This document shows positions 43,282-52,146 of a stretch of DNA of 64,000 bases, one piece after another. Made by a program: the position numbers and the translations under genes. Below the pieces are notes generated by a model that did no database searches, was not told where the DNA came from, and saw only the letters and a list, made by a program, of their open reading frames with translations. How positions within the stretch are numbered: position 1 is the stretch's first letter; every line of letters starts with the position of its first letter. The DNA is from CBDBON01 sp965208395 (GTDB lineage Bacteria; Chloroflexota; Dehalococcoidia; Lucifugimonadales; CBDBON01), in NCBI GenBank assembly GCA_965208395.1, contig CBDBON010000001.1, positions 62,001 to 126,000 on the forward strand, read 5' to 3'.

Positions 43282-46200
43282 ATGCTGACCATCTTCTCCC
43301 GTCTCGCAGCGGCGTGGCCCCTGGTGGGAAAGCGCAGCCTCTCTCACTGGCGTCTGCTCTCCTCGGTCGTGATCGGCGTATTCCTGGCATCCGCAGTGAT
43401 GGCCGGGACGGTGATCTACTTCGACTCGCTCAGAGAGCTCGCGCTCGACAACACGTTGGACAGGCTCACGCGGGACGAGAAGAACATAGTCGTCAAGGCC
43501 AACAGAGGTCCCACCAACCGGGTCGAGTATGCCAAGGTGGCGGCGACGATCAACCGGGAGATTGAAGCGCACGTCGACTGGCTGCTCGCCGACCGGATCA
43601 GAGGGGGCAAGAGCACCACCTTCTTCCTGACGGCGCCGGGCGCCGAGGCGCAAGCCGGGCACGACAACGCCCGCTCCTATTTCGCCTTCCTTCCCAGGCT
43701 TACGGAGCACGTCACGCTGCTCCCGGGAGGGCGGCTTCCTTCCGACGAGCCGTTGAGCCTCGATCCCTTCACGGTGGAGGCGATCATCCCCGACGATGCC
43801 GCGGAGCTGTTCGGCGTCGGAGTCGGCGACCGTCTGTCCGCCGTACCGTTCTGGGACGACGTCACCCCGTACGCGAGCGTGGTGGTGAGCGGCGTCTTCG
43901 AGAGAGACGAGCCCGATCACCAGATATGGCACATGGAGAGGGCCGTATTCGACGCCTCCACGGGCGAGAGCTTCCGAACCGTTCCCTTCCACCTATCCGA
44001 GCAGTCGTTCATGGAGGTGTTGGGCGCAGCCTTCGTGAACATGGACAGCGTCTACTCCTGGCTCCTCGTCGTCGACAACGGGCGGCTCAACGCGGACAAC
44101 TCGTCGGAGACGCGCGGTCGGCTTGCAGTGATGGCCCGTCGACTCTCCGGTCTCCTCCACGGCTATCTACAGATAACCTCTCTCGATCTCGCACTTGCCG
44201 AGTTCGACCAGAGGCTCTTCTTCTCGAAGGCGCCTATGTTCGTCGTGCTGGTGCTCATCTCCGTGGTCATCCTCTACTACGTCGTCACCCTGTCATCGAT
44301 GCTCGCGGAGGAGCGCCGGGAGGACATAGCGCTGCTCCGAAGCCGCGGCGCGGGGGCCGGGCAGGTGCTGGCCGTGTTCGCGCTGGAGGGAGGAACCATC
44401 GCCCTCCTCGCCGTCGTGGCCGCGCCGCTGCTGGCGGCCCTGATAATCGCGCTGCTCGGCTATACGCCCGCCTTCTCGGACCTGAGCGGCGGGGGCAGGC
44501 TGCCGATCGTCCTGTCCGGGGGCGCATTCATGATGAGCGCGGTCGGCGGACTGCTGAGCTTCGGCGCGCTGATGGTCCCGGCGGTGCAGGCTATGCGGAC
44601 CGGCGTGGCGCAGCACCGCCAGCAGGCGGCCAGACCGTCGGCGCAGCCCTTTTTCCAGCGCTACTACCTGGACGCGGCGCTTCTCGTCGTCGCCGTCCTT
44701 CTGTTCAGGCAGCTGGAGGAGCAGGGATCGGTCGTCGCGGCGGACGTGTTCGGCCAGCTTGCGGTGGACCAGGTGCTGCTGGCAGTTCCCGCGCTGACGC
44801 TCGTCGCCTTCGCCGTACTCATGCTGAGACTGTTTCCCCTGTGCATACGTTTCCTGAGCGGCGACTCGCCGTCGCTGGTGCATCTCGCCGCGGCCAGCGC
44901 CCTCCTCGTACTAGTCCCGACGATAGCCGCGCGTGGACTCCTCGGGGTCTCGGGCGGGCTCTGGCCCGCGCAGGTCGCGCTGCTCGCCGCCTTCGGAGGG
45001 GCATACTGGGCAACCTTCCGCGACGAACGCGTCCCTATCAGGCTCGCGGGCATTGCCGCACAGGCCGGATTTGTCGCCGCCGTCCTCCTGTTGGAGCCAA
45101 CCCTGCCGCTCGATTCGGTCTTCGCGCCCATACTGATCTCGATCCCAATGGCTCAGGCGGCCTACCTGTTGCTCAGGGCGGTCGCGCAGAGGTTTCCGGT
45201 CGGGATCGCCATGGCCATGTGGCAGATGGCGCGCAATCCTACGCACTACGCCAGGCTGTCCCTGCTACTCATCCTGATGGCCGGGCTGGGCATCGTGGCC
45301 GCCAGCTTCGGAGGCACCCTGAGCCGGAACTTTGAGGAGCGGGCGCTCTATGAGACGGGAGCCCCGATCCGCCTGGACGGCGTGATGCTGAACACCAGCG
45401 GACCGACCAAGGAGATGGTAGGCGAGTACGAGAGCCTCGACGGCATCGAGAGGGCAGCCCCCGTGCTGAGAGCGCCGGGGACCGTCCTTTCGAGTCTGTT
45501 CGGAGAGTTCTACACGATGGTCGCGGTGGACAACGACACCTTCGCCGACATCGCGTGGTCGCGCCCGGACTTTTCGGAGCGCTCGATGGCCGATCTAATG
45601 AGCCTGTTGGAGCACGACAGGCTGCCGGTAGGGATAGAGCTGCCGGCGGGGTCGCGCAGTCTCTCCATCCGGGTGACGACGGACAGGCCCCGCCCGACCG
45701 TCGCGGCGAGGGCCAGGCTGAGAGACTCTAACGGCAGATACCTGTCGGTCTGCCTCGGAACGCTCGACTTCAGCGAATGGCACACGCTCGAAGCGGACCT
45801 CGTCAGAGCGCACAACTGCCAAGGGCTGCCATACAGGCTTCAGCCCATCCCTCCTCTGACGCTGGTCTCGATAGCCTTCGACGAGCTCGACTGGCGGAGC
45901 CAGCTACGGGCCGGGTCGGCGTCCATAGACGAGATTCGCGTGCGCACTTCTGCCGGCGTCCAGGTCCTCGAGGAGTTCAACAGCGTCGACAGCTGGCAGA
46001 TAATAGCCGCCGCCCCCGAAGCCATGTCGGATATCCTCCAGACGACCGAACTGCCGGACGGCACCCGCTCGGCGACCTTCGTCTGGACCGACGGGCGTCC
46101 TCTGACCGGGAGGGGAGTCTTCCATGGCCCACCGATTCAGCCCGTCCCGGTGATTGCGACCGAGCAGTTCATCGCGGAGACGGGCCACAGTGTGGGCGAC

Positions 46201-46941
46201 GAGTTCGAGGTGTCGGCGTCAGGCCGCCGGATACCGATCAGGATCGTCGACACAGTCTCCTACTTCCCGACGCTGGACGTGTACAACAGACTCTTTCTCA
46301 TCTCGGACCTGTCGGCAGTGTCGGCCTACGCCAACCTGGAGACGACGTCGGGCGAGCTGAGGCCCAACGAGATCTGGCTCTCGACCGGGGAAGAGGGAGT
46401 GACCCGCTCGGCGCTCGTCCAGCGTCTGGAGCGCCCGGAGCCTTTTCCCAACTCGACCGTCCGGGACAGGGAGCAGGCGCTGGCCCTCTCACAGGTCGAC
46501 CCGCTCGTAGACGCCGGATGGAAGGCCCTGCTGTTCATCGCGTTCGCGGCGGTGCTCATCCTCAGCGGCGTCGGATTCCTCGTCCACGCCTACTTCTCGT
46601 TCCGCACCCGTCAGGGCCAGTTCGCGCTGATGCGCACGGTCGGATTCTCGATGCGTCAGCTGATCACTCTCGTATGGCTGGAACAGGCTCTGGTCATAGT
46701 GGCAGGCTTGGCGCTGGGCACCTGGATGGGCGGGAGGCTGGGGGAGACCATCATGCCGTTCCTGGCCCACGACGACATGGGAGGGCAGGTGCTCCCGCCC
46801 TTTACGGTGGAGGTTAGGTGGGTTACGCTGGGAGTCATATACGCGGCCATGGCCCTTCTGTTCGCCGTGATAACGATAGGCGTGGTCTGGTTCATCCGCA
46901 GGATTTCACTGCAGCGGATCCTACGTCTGGGGGAGATGTAG
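43282..46941 (+). CDS. Giant FtsX-like ABC transporter permease, 2
   Basis: A 1,219-residue paralogue of the preceding permease with the same plan: one N-terminal helix, an outer domain of about 270 residues, a first FtsX core (FVVLVLISVVILYYVVTLSSMLAEERREDIALLRSRGAG), extra helices, a second large outer domain (about 690-1,070) and a C-terminal FtsX core (GQFALMRTVGFSMRQLITLVWLEQALVIVAGLALG). Such permeases move lipids or lipoproteins, or act mechanically. ATG at 43282 chosen to match the paralogue; a TTG at 43246 overlaps the previous gene. Confidence 0.9.
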   Translation: MLTIFSRLAAAWPLVGKRSLSHWRLLSSVVIGVFLASAVMAGTVIYFDSLRELALDNTLDRLTRDEKNIVVKANRGPTNRVEYAKVAATINREIEAHVDWLLADRIRGGKSTTFFLTAPGAEAQAGHDNARSYFAFLPRLTEHVTLLPGGRLPSDEPLSLDPFTVEAIIPDDAAELFGVGVGDRLSAVPFWDDVTPYASVVVSGVFERDEPDHQIWHMERAVFDASTGESFRTVPFHLSEQSFMEVLGAAFVNMDSVYSWLLVVDNGRLNADNSSETRGRLAVMARRLSGLLHGYLQITSLDLALAEFDQRLFFSKAPMFVVLVLISVVILYYVVTLSSMLAEERREDIALLRSRGAGAGQVLAVFALEGGTIALLAVVAAPLLAALIIALLGYTPAFSDLSGGGRLPIVLSGGAFMMSAVGGLLSFGALMVPAVQAMRTGVAQHRQQAARPSAQPFFQRYYLDAALLVVAVLLFRQLEEQGSVVAADVFGQLAVDQVLLAVPALTLVAFAVLMLRLFPLCIRFLSGDSPSLVHLAAASALLVLVPTIAARGLLGVSGGLWPAQVALLAAFGGAYWATFRDERVPIRLAGIAAQAGFVAAVLLLEPTLPLDSVFAPILISIPMAQAAYLLLRAVAQRFPVGIAMAMWQMARNPTHYARLSLLLILMAGLGIVAASFGGTLSRNFEERALYETGAPIRLDGVMLNTSGPTKEMVGEYESLDGIERAAPVLRAPGTVLSSLFGEFYTMVAVDNDTFADIAWSRPDFSERSMADLMSLLEHDRLPVGIELPAGSRSLSIRVTTDRPRPTVAARARLRDSNGRYLSVCLGTLDFSEWHTLEADLVRAHNCQGLPYRLQPIPPLTLVSIAFDELDWRSQLRAGSASIDEIRVRTSAGVQVLEEFNSVDSWQIIAAAPEAMSDILQTTELPDGTRSATFVWTDGRPLTGRGVFHGPPIQPVPVIATEQFIAETGHSVGDEFEVSASGRRIPIRIVDTVSYFPTLDVYNRLFLISDLSAVSAYANLETTSGELRPNEIWLSTGEEGVTRSALVQRLERPEPFPNSTVRDREQALALSQVDPLVDAGWKALLFIAFAAVLILSGVGFLVHAYFSFRTRQGQFALMRTVGFSMRQLITLVWLEQALVIVAGLALGTWMGGRLGETIMPFLAHDDMGGQVLPPFTVEVRWVTLGVIYAAMALLFAVITIGVVWFIRRISLQRILRLGEM

Positions 46942-46946
46942 AGGGT

Positions 46947-47855
46947 ATGGTGTTCGAGGGGGCGTCAAGCGACGGCGACGGGCCGTACGTCGTCTGCGAC
47001 GACCTGTTCAAGATTTACAAGGCGGCGGAGCTGGAGGTCGTCGCCCTCAGGGGACTCGATCTGAGGGTGGAGAGGGGCGAGGTCGTCGCGATCGTAGGCG
47101 CCAGCGGCTCCGGAAAGAGCACGCTGCTAAACATCCTGGCAGGCTACGACGCCCCGTCCGCTGGCCGCGTTTCGGTCGGCGGCAAGGACCTTCTCCGGAT
47201 GAGCCCGCGCGACGTTGAGATGTACCGGCAGCGCGACGTCGGCTTCGTCTGGCAGCAGACGGGCCGGAATCTCTTCCCCTACCTCACCATCCTCGAAAAT
47301 GTGGCTCTGCCGATGATGCTGACCGGCTCGGCGAATATAGACCGCAGACAGCGCGCCGCGGACCTGCTGGCCCTGGTCGGACTGGCCCATCGGACCGACC
47401 ACACGCCGGAGAGACTCTCGGGAGGAGAGCAGCAGCGTGCGGCCATCGCCGTCGCCCTGGCGAACGGTCCGCCCCTGCTGCTGGCGGACGAGCCCACAGG
47501 AGAGCTCGATGACAGCACGGCCGCTGAGGTGCTGGACCTGTTCGGAGCCATCAACCGCGAGCTCGGGACGACGGTGCTGATCGTCACCCATGACGTCGAC
47601 ATCGCCTACAAGGTCGGCCGGGTGGTGATGATCCGGGACGGGAAGATGTCGACAGAGATCAGGCGGAAAGTTACCTTCCGGGAGGTTACCGGCACGGCGA
47701 AGGAGCAGCCGTTGGAGGAGTTCGTCCTCGTCGACGGCAGCGGACGCGTCCAGATACCGCGCGAGCACCTGGAGCAGCTGAAGATCAGGGACCGGGCTCG
47801 GCTGGCGGTCCGCGGCGGCCGCGTCGAACTGGCGCCGGGGGAGGACCGGGGATGA
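46947..47855 (+). CDS. MacB/LolD-type ABC transporter ATPase with C-terminal extension
   Basis: A 302-residue ABC ATPase: Walker A GASGSGKST (51-59), Q-loop VWQQTGRNLFPYLTI, signature LSGGEQQR (157-164), Walker B LLLADEPTGELD and H-loop VTHD. The ADEPTGELD form marks the MacB/LolD/FtsE group that partners FtsX-type permeases. The C-terminal 65 residues (RVQIPREHLEQLKIRDRARLAV) look like an SpoVT/AbrB-like or OB-like add-on not usual in LolD. Five bases after the permease stop. Confidence 0.93.
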   Translation: MVFEGASSDGDGPYVVCDDLFKIYKAAELEVVALRGLDLRVERGEVVAIVGASGSGKSTLLNILAGYDAPSAGRVSVGGKDLLRMSPRDVEMYRQRDVGFVWQQTGRNLFPYLTILENVALPMMLTGSANIDRRQRAADLLALVGLAHRTDHTPERLSGGEQQRAAIAVALANGPPLLLADEPTGELDDSTAAEVLDLFGAINRELGTTVLIVTHDVDIAYKVGRVVMIRDGKMSTEIRRKVTFREVTGTAKEQPLEEFVLVDGSGRVQIPREHLEQLKIRDRARLAVRGGRVELAPGEDRG

Positions 47856-48565
47856 GCGGGCTGCGCCCGATCATCGTGGCGACCGGTCTATCGCGGACCT
47901 ATCTCCTGGGTGCCGAGGAGATCAACGCGCTCCAGGAGATCGATCTGACCCTCTACCCCGGCGAGTTCGTTGCCGTCGTTGGACGCTCGGGCTCCGGAAA
48001 GACGACGCTGCTGAACGTGCTGGCAGGTCTCGACAGGCCATCCGCCGGCCAGGTGCTGTTCGAAGGGCGCGACCTGACGGAGATGAGCGAGGACGCCCTG
48101 ACCGATCTGAGACGGCACAGCATCGGCTTCGTCTTCCAGACCTTCGGGCTGCTGCCACTGCTGTCCGCCTTCGAGAACGTGGAACTTCCGCTCCGGATAT
48201 CGGGAGTGGCTCCGGGAGAGCGGGACTGGCGCACCAGGGAGGCGCTGGAGATGGTCGGGCTGTGGCCGCGCCAGGCGCACCGTCCCTACGAACTCTCCGG
48301 CGGAGAGCAGCAGCGTGTGGCTATCGCCCGCGCCGTTGTGACGCGCCCGAGGATCATCCTGGCCGACGAGCCGACGGGAGAGCTCGACTCGGTGAACGCG
48401 CGATCTATCTTCGGGCTGTTCAAGGAGATGACGGGGACCAAGGGGATCGCCGTGCTCGCGGCCACCCATGACTCCGCCCTGCTGCAGATGGCGGACACAG
48501 TCAAGGAGCTTCGCAACGGAGAACTCATGGAGAGAGCGGTGCTGGGCCAACGCTACAGGAGCTGA
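47852..48565 (+). CDS. MacB/LolD-type ABC transporter ATPase
   Basis: A 237-residue ABC ATPase with Walker A GRSGSGKTT (44-52), signature LSGGEQQRVAIARA, Walker B IILADEPTGELDS and H-loop ATHD. Standard LolD length. The ATG overlaps the preceding stop (ATGA). Two different ATPases and two different permeases in one operon suggest a hetero-tetrameric transporter in which each permease docks one ATPase (inference). Confidence 0.94.
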   Translation: MSGLRPIIVATGLSRTYLLGAEEINALQEIDLTLYPGEFVAVVGRSGSGKTTLLNVLAGLDRPSAGQVLFEGRDLTEMSEDALTDLRRHSIGFVFQTFGLLPLLSAFENVELPLRISGVAPGERDWRTREALEMVGLWPRQAHRPYELSGGEQQRVAIARAVVTRPRIILADEPTGELDSVNARSIFGLFKEMTGTKGIAVLAATHDSALLQMADTVKELRNGELMERAVLGQRYRS

Positions 48566-48566
48566 G

Positions 48567-49325
48567 ATGGTGTTCGATCTGAAGGGCAAGGTTGCGCTGA
48601 TCACAGGAGGCAACGGAGGTATCGGGCTCGGCATCGCAGGGGGCCTCGCCGCCGCAGGCGCCGATGTCGTCTTGGCGGCGCGCAACGAGGCCAAGACGGA
48701 GGCCGCCGTCGCGGAGCTTGCTCGACACGGAGCTCGATCGCTCGGAGTCGCCGTCGACGTCGCGGACGAGGCCTCGGTCGCCGCCATGGTGGACACCACC
48801 CTCGCCGAGCTCGGGAGGATCGACACGCTGGTCAACAACGCCGGCATCAGCGTCAGGAAGCCTCCCCAGGAGTACACCCTGGAAGAGTGGACCCGCGTCC
48901 TGGACGTGAACCTGACGGGCGCCTTCCTCTGCTCCCGGGCAGTCTACCCCCACATGGTCGAAGTCGGCGGCGGGAAGATCATCAACATCGGGTCGTTGAC
49001 CTCGGTCTTCGGGAGCGACTGGGTGGCGCCCTACGCGTCCAGCAAGGGCGGCGTGGTGCAGCTCACGAAGAGCCTCGCGATTGCCTGGGCGCGGGACAAC
49101 ATCCAAGTCAACGCCATCCTGCCCGGATGGGTCCATACCGAGTTGACCGCGCCCATCAAGGACCGTTTTCCCGACCGGTACAGGGCCGTAACGGCCCGCA
49201 TTCCACAGGGCCGCTGGGCGGAACCCGACGAACTGGCCGGCGCGGCCGTCTTTCTCGCCACCTCGGCGTCCGACTACGTGACCGGCGCGGCGCTGCCGGT
49301 GGACGGCGGCTACACCGCGTACTAG
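48567..49325 (+). CDS. SDR family oxidoreductase
   Basis: A 252-residue classical SDR. TGGNGGIGLGIA binds NAD(P), NNAG is present, and the catalytic Ser-Tyr-Lys are in INIGSLTSVFG and PYASSKGGVVQL. Ends DYVTGAALPVDGGYTAY, as in 3-oxoacyl-ACP reductase and gluconate 5-dehydrogenase relatives. AGGAG precedes the ATG, which lies one base after the ATPase stop, so it is the last gene of the ABC operon, with no obvious functional link. Confidence 0.93.
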   Translation: MVFDLKGKVALITGGNGGIGLGIAGGLAAAGADVVLAARNEAKTEAAVAELARHGARSLGVAVDVADEASVAAMVDTTLAELGRIDTLVNNAGISVRKPPQEYTLEEWTRVLDVNLTGAFLCSRAVYPHMVEVGGGKIINIGSLTSVFGSDWVAPYASSKGGVVQLTKSLAIAWARDNIQVNAILPGWVHTELTAPIKDRFPDRYRAVTARIPQGRWAEPDELAGAAVFLATSASDYVTGAALPVDGGYTAY

Positions 49326-49332
49326 CGGTGCC

Positions 49333-49683
49333 TTACGAAGAGCGGCCCTCGACAGCGGCCAGCGCCGAGGGTACATCCTGGTGGATTGGGATGACCAGGT
49401 GGAATCCGATCTTCTCGAATACCTGGTATATGTATGGCTTGAGATTGCAGATGTGGAGGCTGCGGTCGCTCTTCTTCAACTCTCTGGACAGTAGCAGGAA
49501 CACGCGAAGGCCGGCGGTCGTGAGATAGGTGACCTCTGAGGTGTCTATGATGACATCACCGTCCCCCCTGGAGATGGCGGACATGACGTCAGCCTCGAAT
49601 ACGTCGGCGGTGAGTACGTTGATGCGCCCATAAACCCGCAACAGGAGTGCGGGCCCGCAAGACTCGACGATGTCAGCCATCAT
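49333..49683 (-). CDS. STAS-domain anti-sigma-factor-antagonist-like protein
   Basis: A 116-residue STAS domain: LLLRVYGRINVLTADVFEADVMSAI, then DVIIDTSEVTYLTTAGLRVFLLLSRELK. In SpoIIAA-type proteins the phosphorylated serine precedes Gly in DSSGL; here the block is TTAGL, so phosphorylation at that place would need Thr or is lost. No anti-sigma kinase or sigma factor gene is adjacent. Probably a signalling or scaffold STAS protein. Confidence 0.88.
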   Translation of the reverse strand: MMADIVESCGPALLLRVYGRINVLTADVFEADVMSAISRGDGDVIIDTSEVTYLTTAGLRVFLLLSRELKKSDRSLHICNLKPYIYQVFEKIGFHLVIPIHQDVPSALAAVEGRSS

Positions 49684-50029
49684 GGCGTGGGTTCCTCTGT
49701 TGTGGATGTCTCAGTCTCGATGGCCGATCGAAGGCAGGGGAAGAGCGCCCCATGGTCGGCGTCGCAGCCGAAGGAGAACCCGTCCGGCCCCGCTCGTCCT
49801 CCTCGGTGGCGATGTTATCAGCTTCAACGCCCCCGCTCAACATGTAGACAAGAGAGACTGGTTCGGTCGGCGTTCCGGGAAATTGACCTTTGCACACATC
49901 CGTTGGCTTGTCAATCCCACCGGGTCGGTGCAGGATGTTACGGGCCTCGACTGGAGCGAGCTCAGGACGACCACTGCCTTCCGATCGCGAACCCCTTGGA
50001 ACCATGCGGCTACAGAGAGCCGTGACGCG

Positions 50030-50086
50030 ATGCGCACGCTCGCGAACTTCCTCAGGGACGCCCCTTATCGCAATCTGCACTGGCAT
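50030..50086 (-). pseudogene. Remnant of a FitA/VapB-like antitoxin N terminus
   Basis: An ATG at 50086 begins MPVQIAIRGVPEEVRERAH, the ribbon-helix-helix start of FitA/VapB antitoxins. The frame then loses family resemblance and becomes Arg/Ser/Pro-rich, and no PIN toxin follows. Just upstream are TTGCACTA direct repeats (50089-50096, 50116-50123) and an AGCGT-N6-ACGCT palindrome, which would fit an old operator. The rest of the 49684-50192 gap shows nothing else recognisable. Confidence 0.35.
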
Positions 50087-50192
50087 GATTGCACTATGCC
50101 AGCGTTAGAAGACGCTTGCACTAAGATGTCGGCCCTCTGGGGAGTCATCCTCCCTAATGGCCTGGCAACCGGCAAGCCTGCTGAGTTGGAGG

Positions 50193-51215
50193 TTAGGAGG
50201 CCGCCCCGCAGACGGTGTCGAGTATCAACTGCGTCACCCTGTACGGGTCGCAGTTGGCGTTGGGACGCCTGTCCTCGATGTAACCCTTGCGGTCCCGGTG
50301 CACCTGCCAGGGAATGCGGACCGAGGCCCCCCTGTCAGACACTCCGTACCGGAACTCCCTGTAGGAGCAGGTCTCGTGGAGACCGGTCAGACGCTCTTCG
50401 ATGCGGTCGCCGTAGTTGACGATGTGCTCGTCGTGGTTGGTCTTTAGCGCCTCGGCGGCGGCCACGCAGGCGTCGTAGCTCTCGCGCATCTGCTTCGTCG
50501 AGAAGTTGGTGTGAGCGCCGGCGCCGTTCCAGTCGCCCTGTACCGGCTTGGGATCGAGCCTCGCGCTTGCCCTGGTCCCTTCAGGTCCGAGGGGGACATC
50601 CTCTCCGATCCGGTAGAGGAGCCACCGTGCGACCCAGAGCTGATCGGCGACCTCGGGCGTCCCGATGGGCCCGATCTGGAACTCCCACTGGGAGGGCATC
50701 ACCTCCGCGTTGATGCCGGACACCATGAGTCCCGCCTCGAGACAGGCGTCGAGGTGAGCCTCTACGAGGGGTCGGCCGAAGACCTCGTCCGATCCCACGC
50801 CGCAGTAGTATCCGCCCTGCGGAGCAGGGAAGCCGTTGTCAGGCCAGCCAAGAGGCTTGATGCCGTCGAAGAAGGTGTACTCCTGCTCGATGCCGAACCA
50901 CATGTCGAAGTCGGCGTACTTCTCTCCCGCCTCCGCGCACGCAGCCCTGGTATTAGTCGGATGAGGCGACATGTCGGGAAGCATTACCTCGCACATCACC
51001 AGTTTGTTGTCGCCTCCGCGAATCGGGTCCGGGCACGTGAAGACCGGCCTCAACACGCAGTCCGAATCCTCCCCTGGGGCCTGGTTCGTGCTCGATCCGT
51101 CGAACCCCCACAGCGGCGGCTCCTCTCCCTTTGGGATAACCTTCCCCTTGGAGCGCAGCTTGGACGTCGGCTCCGTCCCGTCCACCCATATGTACTCGGC
51201 CTTGTAGTAGCTCAT
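50193..51215 (-). CDS. Glutamine synthetase type II (GSII)
   Basis: A 340-residue GSII (eukaryote-like, GlnII), which makes glutamine from glutamate, ammonia and ATP as a decamer. It has WGFDGSSTNQA, the GIEQEYTFF metal site, GINAEVMPSQWEFQIGP, NGAGAHTNFST (the ATP/glutamate site) and GVSDRGASVRIP near the C terminus. Short compared with GSI (about 450), as expected. ATG at 51215 with AGAGGTG upstream. No P-II or glutamate synthase gene is adjacent. Confidence 0.95.
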   Translation of the reverse strand: MSYYKAEYIWVDGTEPTSKLRSKGKVIPKGEEPPLWGFDGSSTNQAPGEDSDCVLRPVFTCPDPIRGGDNKLVMCEVMLPDMSPHPTNTRAACAEAGEKYADFDMWFGIEQEYTFFDGIKPLGWPDNGFPAPQGGYYCGVGSDEVFGRPLVEAHLDACLEAGLMVSGINAEVMPSQWEFQIGPIGTPEVADQLWVARWLLYRIGEDVPLGPEGTRASARLDPKPVQGDWNGAGAHTNFSTKQMRESYDACVAAAEALKTNHDEHIVNYGDRIEERLTGLHETCSYREFRYGVSDRGASVRIPWQVHRDRKGYIEDRRPNANCDPYRVTQLILDTVCGAAS

Positions 51216-51279
51216 ATGCACCTCTCAGCTTTGGCGTCGACGCGACTTTTCTGGAAACCGCGTCCGCAGGCTCCCGGAA

Positions 51280-51307
51280 AGTATATCCTACGGGACGGTA
51301 TCCGCAA
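51280..51307 (-). promoter_or_regulatory. Putative promoter of the glutamine synthetase gene
   Basis: Minus strand TTGCGG (51307-51302), 16-base spacer, TATACT (51285-51280), about 60 bases before the ATG. Confidence 0.45.
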
Positions 51308-51351
51308 CATAATGGACCCAGTAGATTCTATCAGCTACGGGAGGCGATTTC

Positions 51352-52140
51352 ATGTCCGAAGAGATTCTCATGGACCGTTCCGGCGGAGTTGCGACCATCA
51401 CTCTCAACCGGCCTGGTCAGCGCAACGCCGTCAGCTTCGACGGCTGGCTTGCGCTACGCAGGATCGCCGGTGAGATCGAGCGCGACCCGGCCGTCAAGGT
51501 CGTCGTGCTGACCGGCGCCGGAGAGAAGGCCTTCTCCGCCGGGGCCGACATCAAGGATTTCGAGCTGCGCCGCCGCGACTCGAAGAGCGCGCGGACCTAC
51601 GCGGAAGCCTTTGACGGGGCGATGGACGCCGTTGAGGCGCTGTCCAAGCCCACCATCTCGATGATAAGGGGGTTCTGCGTCGGCGGAGGTTGCGAGCTGT
51701 CGATGGCGACCGATATCCGCGTCGCCGCGGAGGGGAGCCGGTTCGGTATCCCCGTCGCCCGGCTCGGCATCCTCGTGGGGTACAGAGAGATGCGCCGCCT
51801 CGTGAACCTGGTGGGGCCCGGGAACGCGTCGTACATTCTGCTCAGCGCTCGGCTCCTCGACGCCTCCGAGGCGCTGAGCAGCGGCCTGATCAACCGCGTC
51901 CTGCCGTCCGGAGAGCTGCGCAGTTTCACCTACGGCCTGGCCGAGGAGATGGTCCCTCTCGCGCCCCTCACACAGAGGCGCCACAAGCAGATACTCCAGA
52001 CCGTGCTGCGCAACCCCTCGCTGGAGTCGCTCACTCCGGATGAGGAGGAGCGGCCCTTCAGGAATTTCGACAGCGACGACTTCCAGGAGGGTCGCAGGGC
52101 GTTCCTGGAACGCAGGCCCGCCCGGTTCACCGGGAGATAG
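51352..52140 (+). CDS. Enoyl-CoA hydratase/isomerase (crotonase) family protein
   Basis: A 262-residue crotonase: VATITLNRPGQRNAVSFDGW, the oxyanion-hole segment EKAFSAGADIKDFE, and IRGFCVGGGCELSMATDIRVAAEGSRFGIP. The Glu pair of classical hydratases (around residues 115 and 135) is only partly matched, since the second block reads ARLGILVGYREM, so hydration, isomerisation or C-C cleavage are all possible. Monocistronic on the plus strand. Confidence 0.9.
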   Translation: MSEEILMDRSGGVATITLNRPGQRNAVSFDGWLALRRIAGEIERDPAVKVVVLTGAGEKAFSAGADIKDFELRRRDSKSARTYAEAFDGAMDAVEALSKPTISMIRGFCVGGGCELSMATDIRVAAEGSRFGIPVARLGILVGYREMRRLVNLVGPGNASYILLSARLLDASEALSSGLINRVLPSGELRSFTYGLAEEMVPLAPLTQRRHKQILQTVLRNPSLESLTPDEEERPFRNFDSDDFQEGRRAFLERRPARFTGR

Positions 52141-52146
52141 CCGGCG

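Noticed and set aside
49670..50419. 249-codon plus-strand frame in the 49684-50192 gap
   Set aside because: Its right part is antisense to glutamine synthetase, and composition is that of a shadow frame.
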